The position numbers and the translations under genes are program-made. A stretch of 64,000 nt of DNA from positions 48,459 to 112,458 of the IMG/VR virus record IMGVR_UViG_3300033064_006579. One strand, given 5' to 3'. The stretch is from a virus. The notes below the pieces were generated by a model that made no database searches, was not told where the DNA came from, and was given only the letters and a program-made list of their open reading frames with translations. This document shows positions 8,997 through 16,745 of the stretch, one piece after another (position 1 is the first letter of the stretch; the number at the start of each line of letters is the position of its first letter).

Positions 8997-11255
8997 TTAT
9001 GCGCTCCTTATAGCTTGTCGAAAACCTTGACTCTGCTGAAGATTAGTTAAAACCATCTCCATCACCCATTTTTTCCCGTCGAATTTTGCTTCCCCTCTCT
9101 GCTCGGCTTTAACATCCTGGCCCTGATTGACGATATTAATTTGTATATTCGGCCCTCCACCTTTCGGCGTCACTGTTTCTCCACGCTGTAGGATCGCTGG
9201 GAATTCATCGGGCTGCAATCCTTCGTGAAGGCGAGAAGCATTGTCAAAGAGAGATGTTGGCACCATTCTCGTTGGCATCAAAGTCTGCCCGACAACACCG
9301 CCTCTGTGCCCAACAGACGCTGGACTGTAATAATCAGGCATATCCATAGCGGCATAAGATCCGGGAGCACCCATACCGTAGGGGCTCCACCAATCACTGA
9401 CTGCCGTCATGGCAGCCTTCACACCAGCCGACAACACTTTTGATAGCCTCTCGTAAACAACGATCCTCATTATCTCGCTAATGATACTTGAAGCCATCGC
9501 TCTGAAAGCTTCTTTGAAAGACCTTGTCCCCTCTATCCAACCCCTCGTCGCATCAACAAAACTATTCGCGATATTGTCAGAAAACGCCTTCCATTTCCTC
9601 TGCTCTTCCTTCCTCATGTCATCCCAAGCCTTGGCGTAACGCTTCGCCGCCTTTTCCGCTGCCTCAGCCCCCAGATCGCCTTGCATCTTATCAGTATCAC
9701 GAGTGAACTTCTTAGGTTCTTTCTTACTAATGTAAAACGGACTATAAATATCGGTCGTCTCATAAGCCGATTGCAATACCTCTGCTTCCTTTTTAAACTT
9801 GCTGAAACTTTCCCGCGCACTATCGATTGCCTTCGCAAATTTTGCTGGTTGATCGTAAAGAGCAATGGCACTTTTTTCAAGTTCGTCCATCAATTCTGTT
9901 GTTTCTCTAATTGTCTTTTTATACCCTTCGAGTCGAACAATAGCGGCTTTATACGTATCACTGCCTGGCAAGCCATATCTACCTTCCGCCAACCCTTTTT
10001 GGATCGTAGACTCAAATGACATCGCAAGTTCCTGTCTCGTTTGAGCAAGTCCTCTTTGAATAACCTTCCAACCCGCCCACGCCCGCGTAATCTGCTTGTG
10101 CAACCACAAAAAAGCATTTGCTACCGATTCGACAGTAGATAGAAAGGCGTCCTCAATCACCTTAGCATTATCGACCAAAAATTCTGTGATATGGTCGACA
10201 ACCTCGCCGATCGTGTTAAAGGCCGCGATGCCAGCGGATTCAAACGTCTTGAAAAATTTAAGGAACATGGCCTCGATCTTCGACAGCATTGTCTTCCAAG
10301 CGCCCCAGAAGGACTCTCTAATCGCCTCTGCGAGAGACTTTGCTCTCCCCTCTGCTGCGTACATCACATTGATAAACTCAATGACTTCCTCTGATGTCAT
10401 ACTAAAAATCGCAGCCAATTGCCCAGCTCTCGCCCCCAAAATTTTAGCTGCATCTTGAGCAGACATTTTCGCGTCAACCATGTCAAGGATGACATCTGTA
10501 AAATTCCTCAACGAGCCATCTGTTTTCTTTATTATAATACCGTAATCCTCAAGGGCTTCGGCTGCTTTTTTCGATGGATTAAGCATCTTCATCATTGCCT
10601 GTCTAAGCGTCGTCCCAGCAAGTGATGCCTTAATACCTCTGTTGGCAAGAAGACCAACGATGCCAGCAACCTGCTCGATATCCATTCCAAACTGCGTCGC
10701 CATGGTGCCACCATAAATAAATGCCTGCGACGCCTCCTCGATATTAGTGTTCGCCCTCGATTGAACCTGCGCGAGAACGTCCGAAACCCTTGAAAGTTCA
10801 CTGACTTCCATGCCGAATTGGAGGAGGATATTAGTAGCGATGTCAGCCGCCCTACCAAGGTCGAGCATCCCAGCCGTAGCAAGGTCTAACATCTGTGGAA
10901 GAGCTTCGATTGTCTGCCCAGCATCAAGGCCCGCCATACCTAAGAATCTCAACCCCTCTGCGGCCTGACGAGCGGTGAACTCAGTAGTCCTGCCCATCTC
11001 CTCGGCAATGGCGGTCATCTGCTCAAATTCTTTTTCGGTGGCCTGAGTAATCTCCCGCACAAATCGCATCTCTTTATCAAACTTGGCACCGATTACGGCC
11101 GCGGTCAGTACGACCCCTGCGAAGGAGGCACCGATAATCATGGCGTGTCGCTTCACAGACTGAGCGAACTTGCCAACGCTTCTCTGAGCGCCCGCGAGTG
11201 CGGTGGTTAGCCCTACTATATTCCCGCCTACCCTAACCCTGAGATCTTCTTGCAC
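8997..11255 (-). CDS. Tape measure protein
   Basis: A 752-residue tape measure protein that sets tail length. The N-terminal half (about residues 45-330) matches the PhageMin_Tail/TIGR01760 region (EEMGRTTEFTARQAAEGLRF, 'MAGLDAGQTIEALPQ'). Residues 330-600 are long helices. The C-terminus has the lambda-type segment 'DEFPAILQRGETVTPKG'. At about 0.15 nm per residue the tail would be near 110 nm, if the usual rule holds. It is preceded by the G/GT chaperone genes and followed by M-like, the classic order. Confidence 0.92.
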   Translation of the reverse strand: MQEDLRVRVGGNIVGLTTALAGAQRSVGKFAQSVKRHAMIIGASFAGVVLTAAVIGAKFDKEMRFVREITQATEKEFEQMTAIAEEMGRTTEFTARQAAEGLRFLGMAGLDAGQTIEALPQMLDLATAGMLDLGRAADIATNILLQFGMEVSELSRVSDVLAQVQSRANTNIEEASQAFIYGGTMATQFGMDIEQVAGIVGLLANRGIKASLAGTTLRQAMMKMLNPSKKAAEALEDYGIIIKKTDGSLRNFTDVILDMVDAKMSAQDAAKILGARAGQLAAIFSMTSEEVIEFINVMYAAEGRAKSLAEAIRESFWGAWKTMLSKIEAMFLKFFKTFESAGIAAFNTIGEVVDHITEFLVDNAKVIEDAFLSTVESVANAFLWLHKQITRAWAGWKVIQRGLAQTRQELAMSFESTIQKGLAEGRYGLPGSDTYKAAIVRLEGYKKTIRETTELMDELEKSAIALYDQPAKFAKAIDSARESFSKFKKEAEVLQSAYETTDIYSPFYISKKEPKKFTRDTDKMQGDLGAEAAEKAAKRYAKAWDDMRKEEQRKWKAFSDNIANSFVDATRGWIEGTRSFKEAFRAMASSIISEIMRIVVYERLSKVLSAGVKAAMTAVSDWWSPYGMGAPGSYAAMDMPDYYSPASVGHRGGVVGQTLMPTRMVPTSLFDNASRLHEGLQPDEFPAILQRGETVTPKGGGPNIQINIVNQGQDVKAEQRGEAKFDGKKWVMEMVLTNLQQSQGFRQAIRSA

Positions 11256-11287
11256 GCCTATTTACTCCCTTTCTATATCTGAGATCC

Positions 11288-11524
11288 TCATTCGTTTCGT
11301 GGCAACTCCATTTCCTCGCGTTCCCTCTTTATCTTCAAACTCTTGACATATGCAAATAATTGTAATTTTTTTCTTTCTGTCTTCGGCAATCTTAAAAACT
11401 CCTGGTGAGAACATCCTAAGAACTCAGTGCAAACCGACATCTCTGCATACAATTTGGTGGTGGAGTCGAGATCGTTCTCCCCCATCAAATCGGCAAAAAA
11501 TCGTCCTCCTCCGCCTCCTTCCAC
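11288..11524 (-). CDS. Tail assembly chaperone T part, read by -1 frameshift
   Basis: This frame has no good start of its own: the only candidate is a GTG followed by five glycines, inside the upstream gene. It overlaps the G-like gene in the -1 frame across a T6G slippery sequence (11494-11500). Shifting there gives a G-T fusion of about 246 residues ending in 'KIKREREEMELPRNE'. In lambda and many siphophages a G/GT pair made by this mechanism coats the tape measure protein. The T part is 11288 to about 11500. Confidence 0.8.
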   Translation of the reverse strand: MEGGGGGRFFADLMGENDLDSTTKLYAEMSVCTEFLGCSHQEFLRLPKTERKKLQLFAYVKSLKIKREREEMELPRNE

Positions 11525-12021
11525 CTGGTGAGCATCCCAATGTCCCTCACGATTTGAGTAAATTGCTCGCCGCTCAATCCGATGCTCTGGAGAATCTCAA
11601 CCCTCTTGTCATCATTCTCGACGAGATTGCCGCTCTTGTCTTTTAAGGACACGTTGATTCCGCGAAGGACAATCTTGATACCGATATCCGATTCATATTT
11701 AACTCGCTCTTTCAGATACACTTCATCGGCATAGTCCAAAAGGAACACCCATTGTTTTTTTCTGATACCCATATCCCTCGCAATCTGCTTGTCGTCGGGA
11801 TTAGCGGGATCGATAAGACACTTCCTCGTCGGTGGCGTAGGAGCATTTTTTTGCAACTGATCCATCAACTCAGAAATACCGCTCGACCTGATGGGAATCC
11901 TAACGGGTTTCTCGATTCCGCCCTTCGTCACCTTCACGACAGAGTAGCCATCGCTCTGAAAGATCTGCTGCCCCTCCACGATCTCGTCGAGAAGTTCGGC
12001 CCCTTCAATATTATTGCTCAT
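11485..12021 (-). CDS. G: Tail assembly chaperone (G-like)
   Basis: A 178-residue acidic protein between the major tail protein genes and the tape measure gene, the fixed place of the G chaperone. The C-terminus is very acidic (WKEAEEDDFLPI) and the last codons carry the slippery heptamer. The unshifted product is G; a fraction of ribosomes makes GT. The sequence itself is divergent, so the call rests on place, size and the frameshift site. Confidence 0.8.
   Translation of the reverse strand: MSNNIEGAELLDEIVEGQQIFQSDGYSVVKVTKGGIEKPVRIPIRSSGISELMDQLQKNAPTPPTRKCLIDPANPDDKQIARDMGIRKKQWVFLLDYADEVYLKERVKYESDIGIKIVLRGINVSLKDKSGNLVENDDKRVEILQSIGLSGEQFTQIVRDIGMLTRWKEAEEDDFLPI
11494..11500 (-). promoter_or_regulatory. 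Programmed -1 frameshift slippery site TTTTTTG
   Basis: On the minus strand the G frame reads GAT TTT TTG CCG ATT TGA. The heptamer T TTT TTG lets both tRNAs slip back one base to TTT TTT and keep full or near-full pairing, four codons before the G stop. The -1 frame then continues for 70 codons. This is the X XXY YYZ form known for tail chaperone frameshifts. Confidence 0.8.
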
Positions 12022-12042
12022 TACACGCTCTCCTCTCCTATA

Positions 12043-12636
12043 CTAATTTTGAACGGTTGTTCCACTGGTCATCGAAGTGATTCTTGTCACGTCGCCATAT
12101 ACAAGGCCGGCGGCATTAATTGTAACTTCGTCCTCTCCTTCGTTTACTACCAACTGATCACCAGGGAAGAAAACTTCTCTCCAGCGAAAGCCTATATCAG
12201 TACCAGTACCATCCCAAAGCACCTCGACATCCCATGCTTGTTTAGTCACATCGCTAAACAATGGCGTAGACACCCCGTCGATCATACTCTCACCCTTAGA
12301 GCTATACAAGCGGTGCCCATTAATAGTAACCGGCGACGTCCCGCTCAACATCCTCACGAGATATTGAGTGCTGGTATCATCGATGAGCTTGAAGGTGAAC
12401 GATAATGGTAATGGCACTAATTTCTCCTCGTCCATCCCTTGTCGGTACTCCGCATTGCCATCATACACGCCCCTATCCATTACGAGCGTTTCGGAAGGTC
12501 TTGCCCTCGAAATTGGAGCGTTGAAGCCAGCGTTGACAAAGAGTGCTTGTATGTAGAATGGACCGGTAGCTGGATACGGAGCGGCCGATACTCCACTAAA
12601 TAGACGCAATTCTCCATCTCTATGTTGCAGGATCAT
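12043..12636 (-). CDS. Major tail protein, copy 2
   Basis: A 197-residue paralogue of the next gene upstream, about 70% identical by eye (shared MILQHRDGE start, 'EYRQGMDEEKL', 'GESMIDGVSTPLFSD', and 'FRWREVFFPGDQL'). The position just before the G/GT chaperones is that of the tail tube protein (lambda V). Beta-rich as expected. Whether both copies enter the tube or one is an adaptor or decoration cannot be seen. Confidence 0.75.
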   Translation of the reverse strand: MILQHRDGELRLFSGVSAAPYPATGPFYIQALFVNAGFNAPISRARPSETLVMDRGVYDGNAEYRQGMDEEKLVPLPLSFTFKLIDDTSTQYLVRMLSGTSPVTINGHRLYSSKGESMIDGVSTPLFSDVTKQAWDVEVLWDGTGTDIGFRWREVFFPGDQLVVNEGEDEVTINAAGLVYGDVTRITSMTSGTTVQN

Positions 12637-12664
12637 GATTTTTATTCCTCCTTTCCATCAAATT

Positions 12665-13252
12665 TTAACATTGAACGGTTGTTCCACTGGTCATCGAAAT
12701 GATTCTTGTCACATCACCATAGACCAAACCACTGGCGGTGATGGTAACCTCGTCCTCCCCCTCGTTTACAATTAATTGATCGCCGGGGAAGAAGACTTCT
12801 CTCCAGCGGAAGCCCAAGCTTACACCGCCTTCCCAAATCGCTTCGACATCCCACGCCATCTTCGAAGTGTCGCTGAATAATGGTGTAGACACCCCGTCGA
12901 TCATGCTCTCGCCTTTCACGCTTCTTAGAACATGACTATTAACCGTCAACGGCGATGTCCCACTCAACATCCTTACAAGGTATTGAGTAGTTGTATCGTC
13001 AATCAGTTTAAAGGTGAACGATAACGGCAAGGGGGCGAGTTTCTCTTCATCCATCCCCTGACGATACTCTGCGTCGACCGTATAATTACCCCTATCCATT
13101 ACGAGTTCTTCCGACGGCCTTGTTCGAGCAATTGGAGCACTGAACCCTGCGTTTACGAAAAGCACCTCCACATAAAAGGGAAATGTTGCCTTTGCAGCAG
13201 TGGTCTGTCCGCTGAGTAGCCTCATCTCTCCGTCCCGGTGTTGTAGAATCAT
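12665..13252 (-). CDS. Major tail protein, copy 1
   Basis: A 195-residue protein, the first of two tandem paralogues. Start MILQHRDGEM; ends 'MTSGTTVQC' where the second copy ends 'MTSGTTVQN'. Divergence is concentrated in residues 14-40 and 105-150, the rest being nearly identical, as if loops were diversified. Placed between the tail terminator and chaperone genes. Confidence 0.75.
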   Translation of the reverse strand: MILQHRDGEMRLLSGQTTAAKATFPFYVEVLFVNAGFSAPIARTRPSEELVMDRGNYTVDAEYRQGMDEEKLAPLPLSFTFKLIDDTTTQYLVRMLSGTSPLTVNSHVLRSVKGESMIDGVSTPLFSDTSKMAWDVEAIWEGGVSLGFRWREVFFPGDQLIVNEGEDEVTITASGLVYGDVTRIISMTSGTTVQC

Positions 13253-13255
13253 AAC

Positions 13256-13420
13256 TTACCCCTCCTCCCTTCTGCTAACTACCTCAGCGATATCTTTTTC
13301 CTCCACCTCTTCGATTGTGATATCACCATTAGCGATTTCTTTTGCAAGGTCTTTGCTTCTACGACTCGAAAGACCTTTACCCATAAGGATTTCTTTAATC
13401 TTTCCCTCGTCAATTTTCAT
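13256..13420 (-). CDS. Small charged protein, unknown
   Basis: A 54-residue protein (MKIDEGKIKEILMGKGLSSR, ending VVSRREEG) with an AGGGAGGAAAC ribosome-binding region before the ATG at 13420. The arrangement of a short helix, a 'GLSSRRSKDLAKEI' helix and a final acidic helix suggests a small HeH/SAP-like fold, but I cannot confirm it. Located between tail terminator and tail tube genes. Confidence 0.6.
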   Translation of the reverse strand: MKIDEGKIKEILMGKGLSSRRSKDLAKEIANGDITIEEVEEKDIAEVVSRREEG

Positions 13421-13432
13421 TTTGTTTCCTCC

Positions 13433-13912
13433 CTACGTCCATTTTTGTATCCACTCGATCCCAACAGTGTAATTGTACTGGCGAAAATCATCATTTGGAA
13501 TTGGCGAATCTGTTATGATTTCCTTCACCGTTAATTCTTGTAAAACATTGGTAAAATCCTCGCTCGCAAAATCGTAAAAATCTATCTGTGATCCGAGTTC
13601 GAAGTAACCCGCTACGATGTCTCGGATTTGGTAGTGTCTATTCGATTTCGTCGTGCTCTCCGGCTTTACAAATACGTTGAAATTCACTATCGGTTGTGCG
13701 ATCTTTTTTCTCGTACTACTGCTCCTGTGAAGATCCTCCCAATTACCCGTCCCGATGATCCTCACCTGAACCCACTCGTTGTAATCCGCCTCTTCGAAAG
13801 GCACCCCTTCGTAATCAATAGCCAACTGTTCCGTGACGACGAGATTCGCATTGACGTAATTCTCGAGCGACGCCTTGAAATTCTGGTACTTTCCCTCGGC
13901 AGATAAAGCCAC
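13433..13912 (-). CDS. Tail terminator protein (U-like)
   Basis: A 159-residue protein with GTG start at 13912. The pattern of an N-terminal helix, a central 'NEWVQVRIIGTG' strand pair, 'NFNVFVKPES' and a C-terminal 'NYTVGIEWIQKW' strand fits minor tail/terminator proteins (lambda gpU fold). The position between the gp10-like gene and the tail tube genes supports it. Its ribosome-binding site (GGGGGATATA) is supplied by the 74-bp repeat just upstream. Confidence 0.65.
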   Translation of the reverse strand: MALSAEGKYQNFKASLENYVNANLVVTEQLAIDYEGVPFEEADYNEWVQVRIIGTGNWEDLHRSSSTRKKIAQPIVNFNVFVKPESTTKSNRHYQIRDIVAGYFELGSQIDFYDFASEDFTNVLQELTVKEIITDSPIPNDDFRQYNYTVGIEWIQKWT

Positions 13913-13913
13913 C

Positions 13914-13987
13914 TATATCCCCCTAAAACTAATTCTCGCCGCTCTAATCGCCACGACAGTAGGTTTTCTTTCTAAAGCAATAGTAAT
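13914..13987 (-). repeat. 74-bp leader repeat, copy 1
   Basis: Identical over 74 bp to 28367-28440, 14.4 kb away. Read on the minus strand it ends in GGGGGATATA, which serves as ribosome-binding site for the tail terminator gene 2 nt downstream. The inner part carries AAAAC and GTTTT arms about 32 nt apart and a GTCG/CGGC inner pairing, so a folded RNA leader is possible. Confidence 0.9.
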
Positions 13988-13998
13988 ATATAGGGTCA

Positions 13999-14502
13999 TT
14001 AAAATCTCATTGCTCCCGCGCCTGGCGTAAGATAGAATTTCTTCCATTCGTCTCTGTATTTCTCAGCCATGTCCTGCGGTAATTTCTTTTTCCCAATCTC
14101 TCTCATGGATACGCGCACCATCCCGTACGCCGCTTGTTTGGAAAATCCGTATTCGAGAAAGACGATATAAGAAACCCCATTGATTATCTCGATATATTTG
14201 TTCATGTGCATCGGTCCGGTGTGATCGGTAAGCCTACCCTCGCTTCTACCCTGCGAAACCTTATCCGTCCTCTCCGTACTGGGGTGCCTCATAGCGACCG
14301 CACGGCCATCTCCGAGTTTATCCATTGCGACAAACCAACCAGCCCTCGCCCTGCCAAGATCTACAGGCATCTTCTTTATGATTCGAGCCACCAGATCGAA
14401 GGCGAATTTCTTCAAAACCAAATCCGTAGCGATGGATGAACCTTTCATAAAATGTCTAATGTGTTTATTAAAATTCTTAGTCTCGACGGTCATCTCGAAC
14501 AT
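13999..14502 (-). CDS. HK97 gp10-like head-tail/tail completion protein
   Basis: About 167 residues from the ATG at 14502 (MFEMTVETKNFNKHI), preceded by a GGGAGG site; the open frame continues 11 codons upstream into the previous gene. The segment 'KKMPVDLGRARAGWFVAM' and 'IVFLEYGFSKQAAYGMVR' are the hallmark of the HK97-gp10-like family (the LEYG..GMV motif). It takes part in joining head and tail. Confidence 0.8.
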   Translation of the reverse strand: MFEMTVETKNFNKHIRHFMKGSSIATDLVLKKFAFDLVARIIKKMPVDLGRARAGWFVAMDKLGDGRAVAMRHPSTERTDKVSQGRSEGRLTDHTGPMHMNKYIEIINGVSYIVFLEYGFSKQAAYGMVRVSMREIGKKKLPQDMAEKYRDEWKKFYLTPGAGAMRF

Positions 14503-14503
14503 C

Positions 14504-14887
14504 TCAAGCCGCCTCCCCGAAAATAACATACGCAATTCCGAGCGGGTCCGACTTAATAGCCTTCAAATTATAGGTGTTACCGCTCTCAACGATGAGGTCG
14601 GAGGTCGTCAGTGTATTGCTTACAGAGCTCTGCATAAAAACAAACTTCGCGTCCCCCAATTCGATCCCCTTTTGAATCTCATTCTGCGTCACCACTCCTT
14701 TGATTGCCGATACGCCGGACCAGTCAGTGTAAACATCTGAAAAAACCTGTTTGTCAATGTCGTAGTTGATCGTACTCCCACTCGTGTACTGACGGTATTT
14801 CAATATCGTATTGATACTCGTATCGATGACGACATTATTCACGTCTGCTTTTATTTGAGCCAAATCCGCTGTCGATAGCAATGGCAA
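14504..14887 (-). CDS. Probable head closure/neck protein
   Basis: A 127-residue protein starting MPLLSTADLAQIKAD. By position between a connector-side gene and the gp10-like gene, and by size, it is likely the head closure protein (HK97 gp7/SPP1 gp16 type): an N-terminal helix then beta strands ending 'LGIAYVIFGEAA'. Sequence recognition is weak. Confidence 0.55.
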   Translation of the reverse strand: MPLLSTADLAQIKADVNNVVIDTSINTILKYRQYTSGSTINYDIDKQVFSDVYTDWSGVSAIKGVVTQNEIQKGIELGDAKFVFMQSSVSNTLTTSDLIVESGNTYNLKAIKSDPLGIAYVIFGEAA

Positions 14888-14888
14888 C

Positions 14889-15224
14889 TTAGATTACCGC
14901 CTTGTCGACTATGATCGAGATGTCCTTGCTCTTGTCGATGTTGCTCGTCGACCACTGGATCTTCAGTTCTCCAATGTGGCTCCCAGCCGCTTGAGTCGTT
15001 TGAGAGGCTGCGAGGGCGAGCGTAACGATGCCGTATGCCTCACTGGTCCGTGAAAAATTCGTATCGCTCGCCATTATGACGCTGTAAACCGTCGTCGCGT
15101 GTGACGCCTTGACCTTGAATGTCAGTGTCGAGCCAGCGAGGTTTGCCGCCGATGTCCCACTCGAATCAGTCACGGTGAACGTAATCGCCTTCGCCTCTCC
15201 CTGCTTCCACCTTAGATCCGCCAT
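14889..15224 (-). CDS. Ig-like/BppU-N-like beta protein
   Basis: A 111-residue protein (MADLRWKQGEAKAITFTVTD) whose pattern of an initial 'QGE' plus beta strands 'GSTLTFKVKAS' and 'GELKIQW' resembles the N-terminal domain of baseplate upper (BppU-like) and similar beta-sandwich proteins of phage neck or appendages. Likely part of a neck or capsid appendage with the genes beside it. Confidence 0.5.
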   Translation of the reverse strand: MADLRWKQGEAKAITFTVTDSSGTSAANLAGSTLTFKVKASHATTVYSVIMASDTNFSRTSEAYGIVTLALAASQTTQAAGSHIGELKIQWSTSNIDKSKDISIIVDKAVI

Positions 15225-15225
15225 C

Positions 15226-15432
15226 TTATGATACCCCTACTTTAAAATCATTTATTTCCAGCCAAATTTTAGTTTTCTGATCGTGTACCCCTACTTTAAA
15301 AGAAGGGTTCAAAGAAAGCGCGAGCGACATTTCCCGTCGTATAATTTCAATAACGCCTACATGAGAAAATTCCGGATCTGCGCCAAGAGGGATTGAATTC
15401 CGTGGATAATCTCCATATATTATCTTTCCCAT
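15226..15432 (-). CDS. Small structural-region protein, unknown
   Basis: A 68-residue protein overlapping the upstream stop (TAATG). The C-terminal half repeats a short segment 'FKVGV' (residues near 44-48 and 63-67) and carries 'KTKIWLEINDFKVG'. No family recognised. Confidence 0.5.
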   Translation of the reverse strand: MGKIIYGDYPRNSIPLGADPEFSHVGVIEIIRREMSLALSLNPSFKVGVHDQKTKIWLEINDFKVGVS

Positions 15433-16565
15433 TATGCTCCGTCTAAGACAACTGCAGATCTGTTTCCGCTCGAATCAACCGTTTTTACGATTCTATCCTT
15501 TGAATCTGCATTATCTCTGAAAGCGATTGTTGTTGTTCCTCCACCAGAAGCTTTTCCTGCTGCATCAGCCAATAAGATTCTGAGAACCTGTTCTAAAGTA
15601 AGCGCGCCTTCGACAACTCCGGCCAGAATGTTTGCTACGGAAATATCGTTAAGGCCATTGATAGCAGCCGGTGTATCATCCCCCTGAAGTTCATTTGTAT
15701 CTGCTTCAATGGCAATTAGCCTGTTTTCAAGCGTGGTTCCTGTGTCTGTTAGAATCTCGTTTATATCCGCTCCATTATCATTCGCCGTCTGTGCCGTTCC
15801 GTTTACCTCTTTCACATTTACATGAAATCCGGTGGGATCTGCTTGCGATTGGGTTTCAAAATCGTCTATGATTTTTGTAACCGCATCAGCTTTTAATGAC
15901 GCTGCATCAATGACATTAGCCCCGATTGCGGATACAGTAGCGAAAACCGAAGTGGCAATAATCTCCACACTATCCCCGACAGCCATGGTAAAATTGGTCT
16001 GAAGCGGCGCATTATGTAGAGTTACCGTTCTTGTCGCTCCGGTATAATCTGAAATATGCCCTATCGCCTTTTGGATCTTGGTAACCTGATCTGTGACTAT
16101 AATCGTACAGCCATTGTAGGCGTCGTTATCGGCGGAAGCTTCACCCGTGGTAAGGGTAAAGGAAGTTTGGCTTGCCAGTGACTCGATGCTACTCACACAC
16201 ATCTGTCCGGCTACCCGGCGATTTGCTATACTGAAAGTGCCGACGCAAGCATTGACCGTTGCCGCATCAATCGTTGTTCCTTCAACTACTACGGCATAAT
16301 CATGCCCCGCTTCGTAGAAATCGGCAACCGTGTTATCTGCAGTGTCGATGGTGAGCTTGTGGACGCCCACAAAAGTATCAACATCGATATCCACCGCAGT
16401 ACCGGCAGCGTTTTGCCTTTGAGTCAGGCCGTCATCCTTATAGATGTGGATGTCCGTATCAATAAGATTAGTCATGGTGACAGAGGCACTTGGATCGTCC
16501 GAGGTGAACGTATTAAACCAGATAAATACATTCGACCCTACAGCGAAATCTCCCACGTAATTCAT
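15432..16565 (-). CDS. Virion structural protein with Thr-rich beta domain
   Basis: A 377-residue protein. Residues 1-110 form a beta domain (FIWFNTFTSDDPSASVTMTN); residues 215-320 contain helices with 'ENRLIAIEADTNELQ'; the C-terminal 60 residues (LRILLADAAGKASGGGTTTI then 'RDNADSKDRI') form a tail that I have seen in many uncultured siphophage proteins near neck and appendage genes. Probably a trimeric neck appendage or whisker base. No enzyme motif. Confidence 0.5.
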   Translation of the reverse strand: MNYVGDFAVGSNVFIWFNTFTSDDPSASVTMTNLIDTDIHIYKDDGLTQRQNAAGTAVDIDVDTFVGVHKLTIDTADNTVADFYEAGHDYAVVVEGTTIDAATVNACVGTFSIANRRVAGQMCVSSIESLASQTSFTLTTGEASADNDAYNGCTIIVTDQVTKIQKAIGHISDYTGATRTVTLHNAPLQTNFTMAVGDSVEIIATSVFATVSAIGANVIDAASLKADAVTKIIDDFETQSQADPTGFHVNVKEVNGTAQTANDNGADINEILTDTGTTLENRLIAIEADTNELQGDDTPAAINGLNDISVANILAGVVEGALTLEQVLRILLADAAGKASGGGTTTIAFRDNADSKDRIVKTVDSSGNRSAVVLDGA

Positions 16566-16745
16566 TTATATTGGCCCCCTTAACGGACCGTATAATGATC
16601 CGAATATTATTCCTGTCGGAGCAGAAATCGTCTGCTCGTGCACCACATAAATTGATCCATCTTCCCACACAGGTGTTACAACTGCCCCTGAAGAGGAGAT
16701 AAGAACAGGTGCTCCATTTATCCACTTTATGTCTTTAACTGCCAT
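16566..16745 (-). CDS. Short beta protein, unknown
   Basis: A 59-residue protein, MAVKDIKWINGAPVLISSSG at the N-terminus and ending 'SLYGPLRGPI'. The start at 16745 overlaps the beta-helix gene's stop by 1 nt, and its stop abuts the next ATG directly (TAAATG), so it is a normal operon member although small. Composition suggests a small beta structure. Confidence 0.65.
   Translation of the reverse strand: MAVKDIKWINGAPVLISSSGAVVTPVWEDGSIYVVHEQTISAPTGIIFGSLYGPLRGPI

Noticed and set aside
16513-16725. 70-codon Cys/Arg-rich minus frame near the beta-helix gene
   Set aside because: It is a shadow of the 59-residue gene at 16566-16745, which abuts both neighbours exactly.
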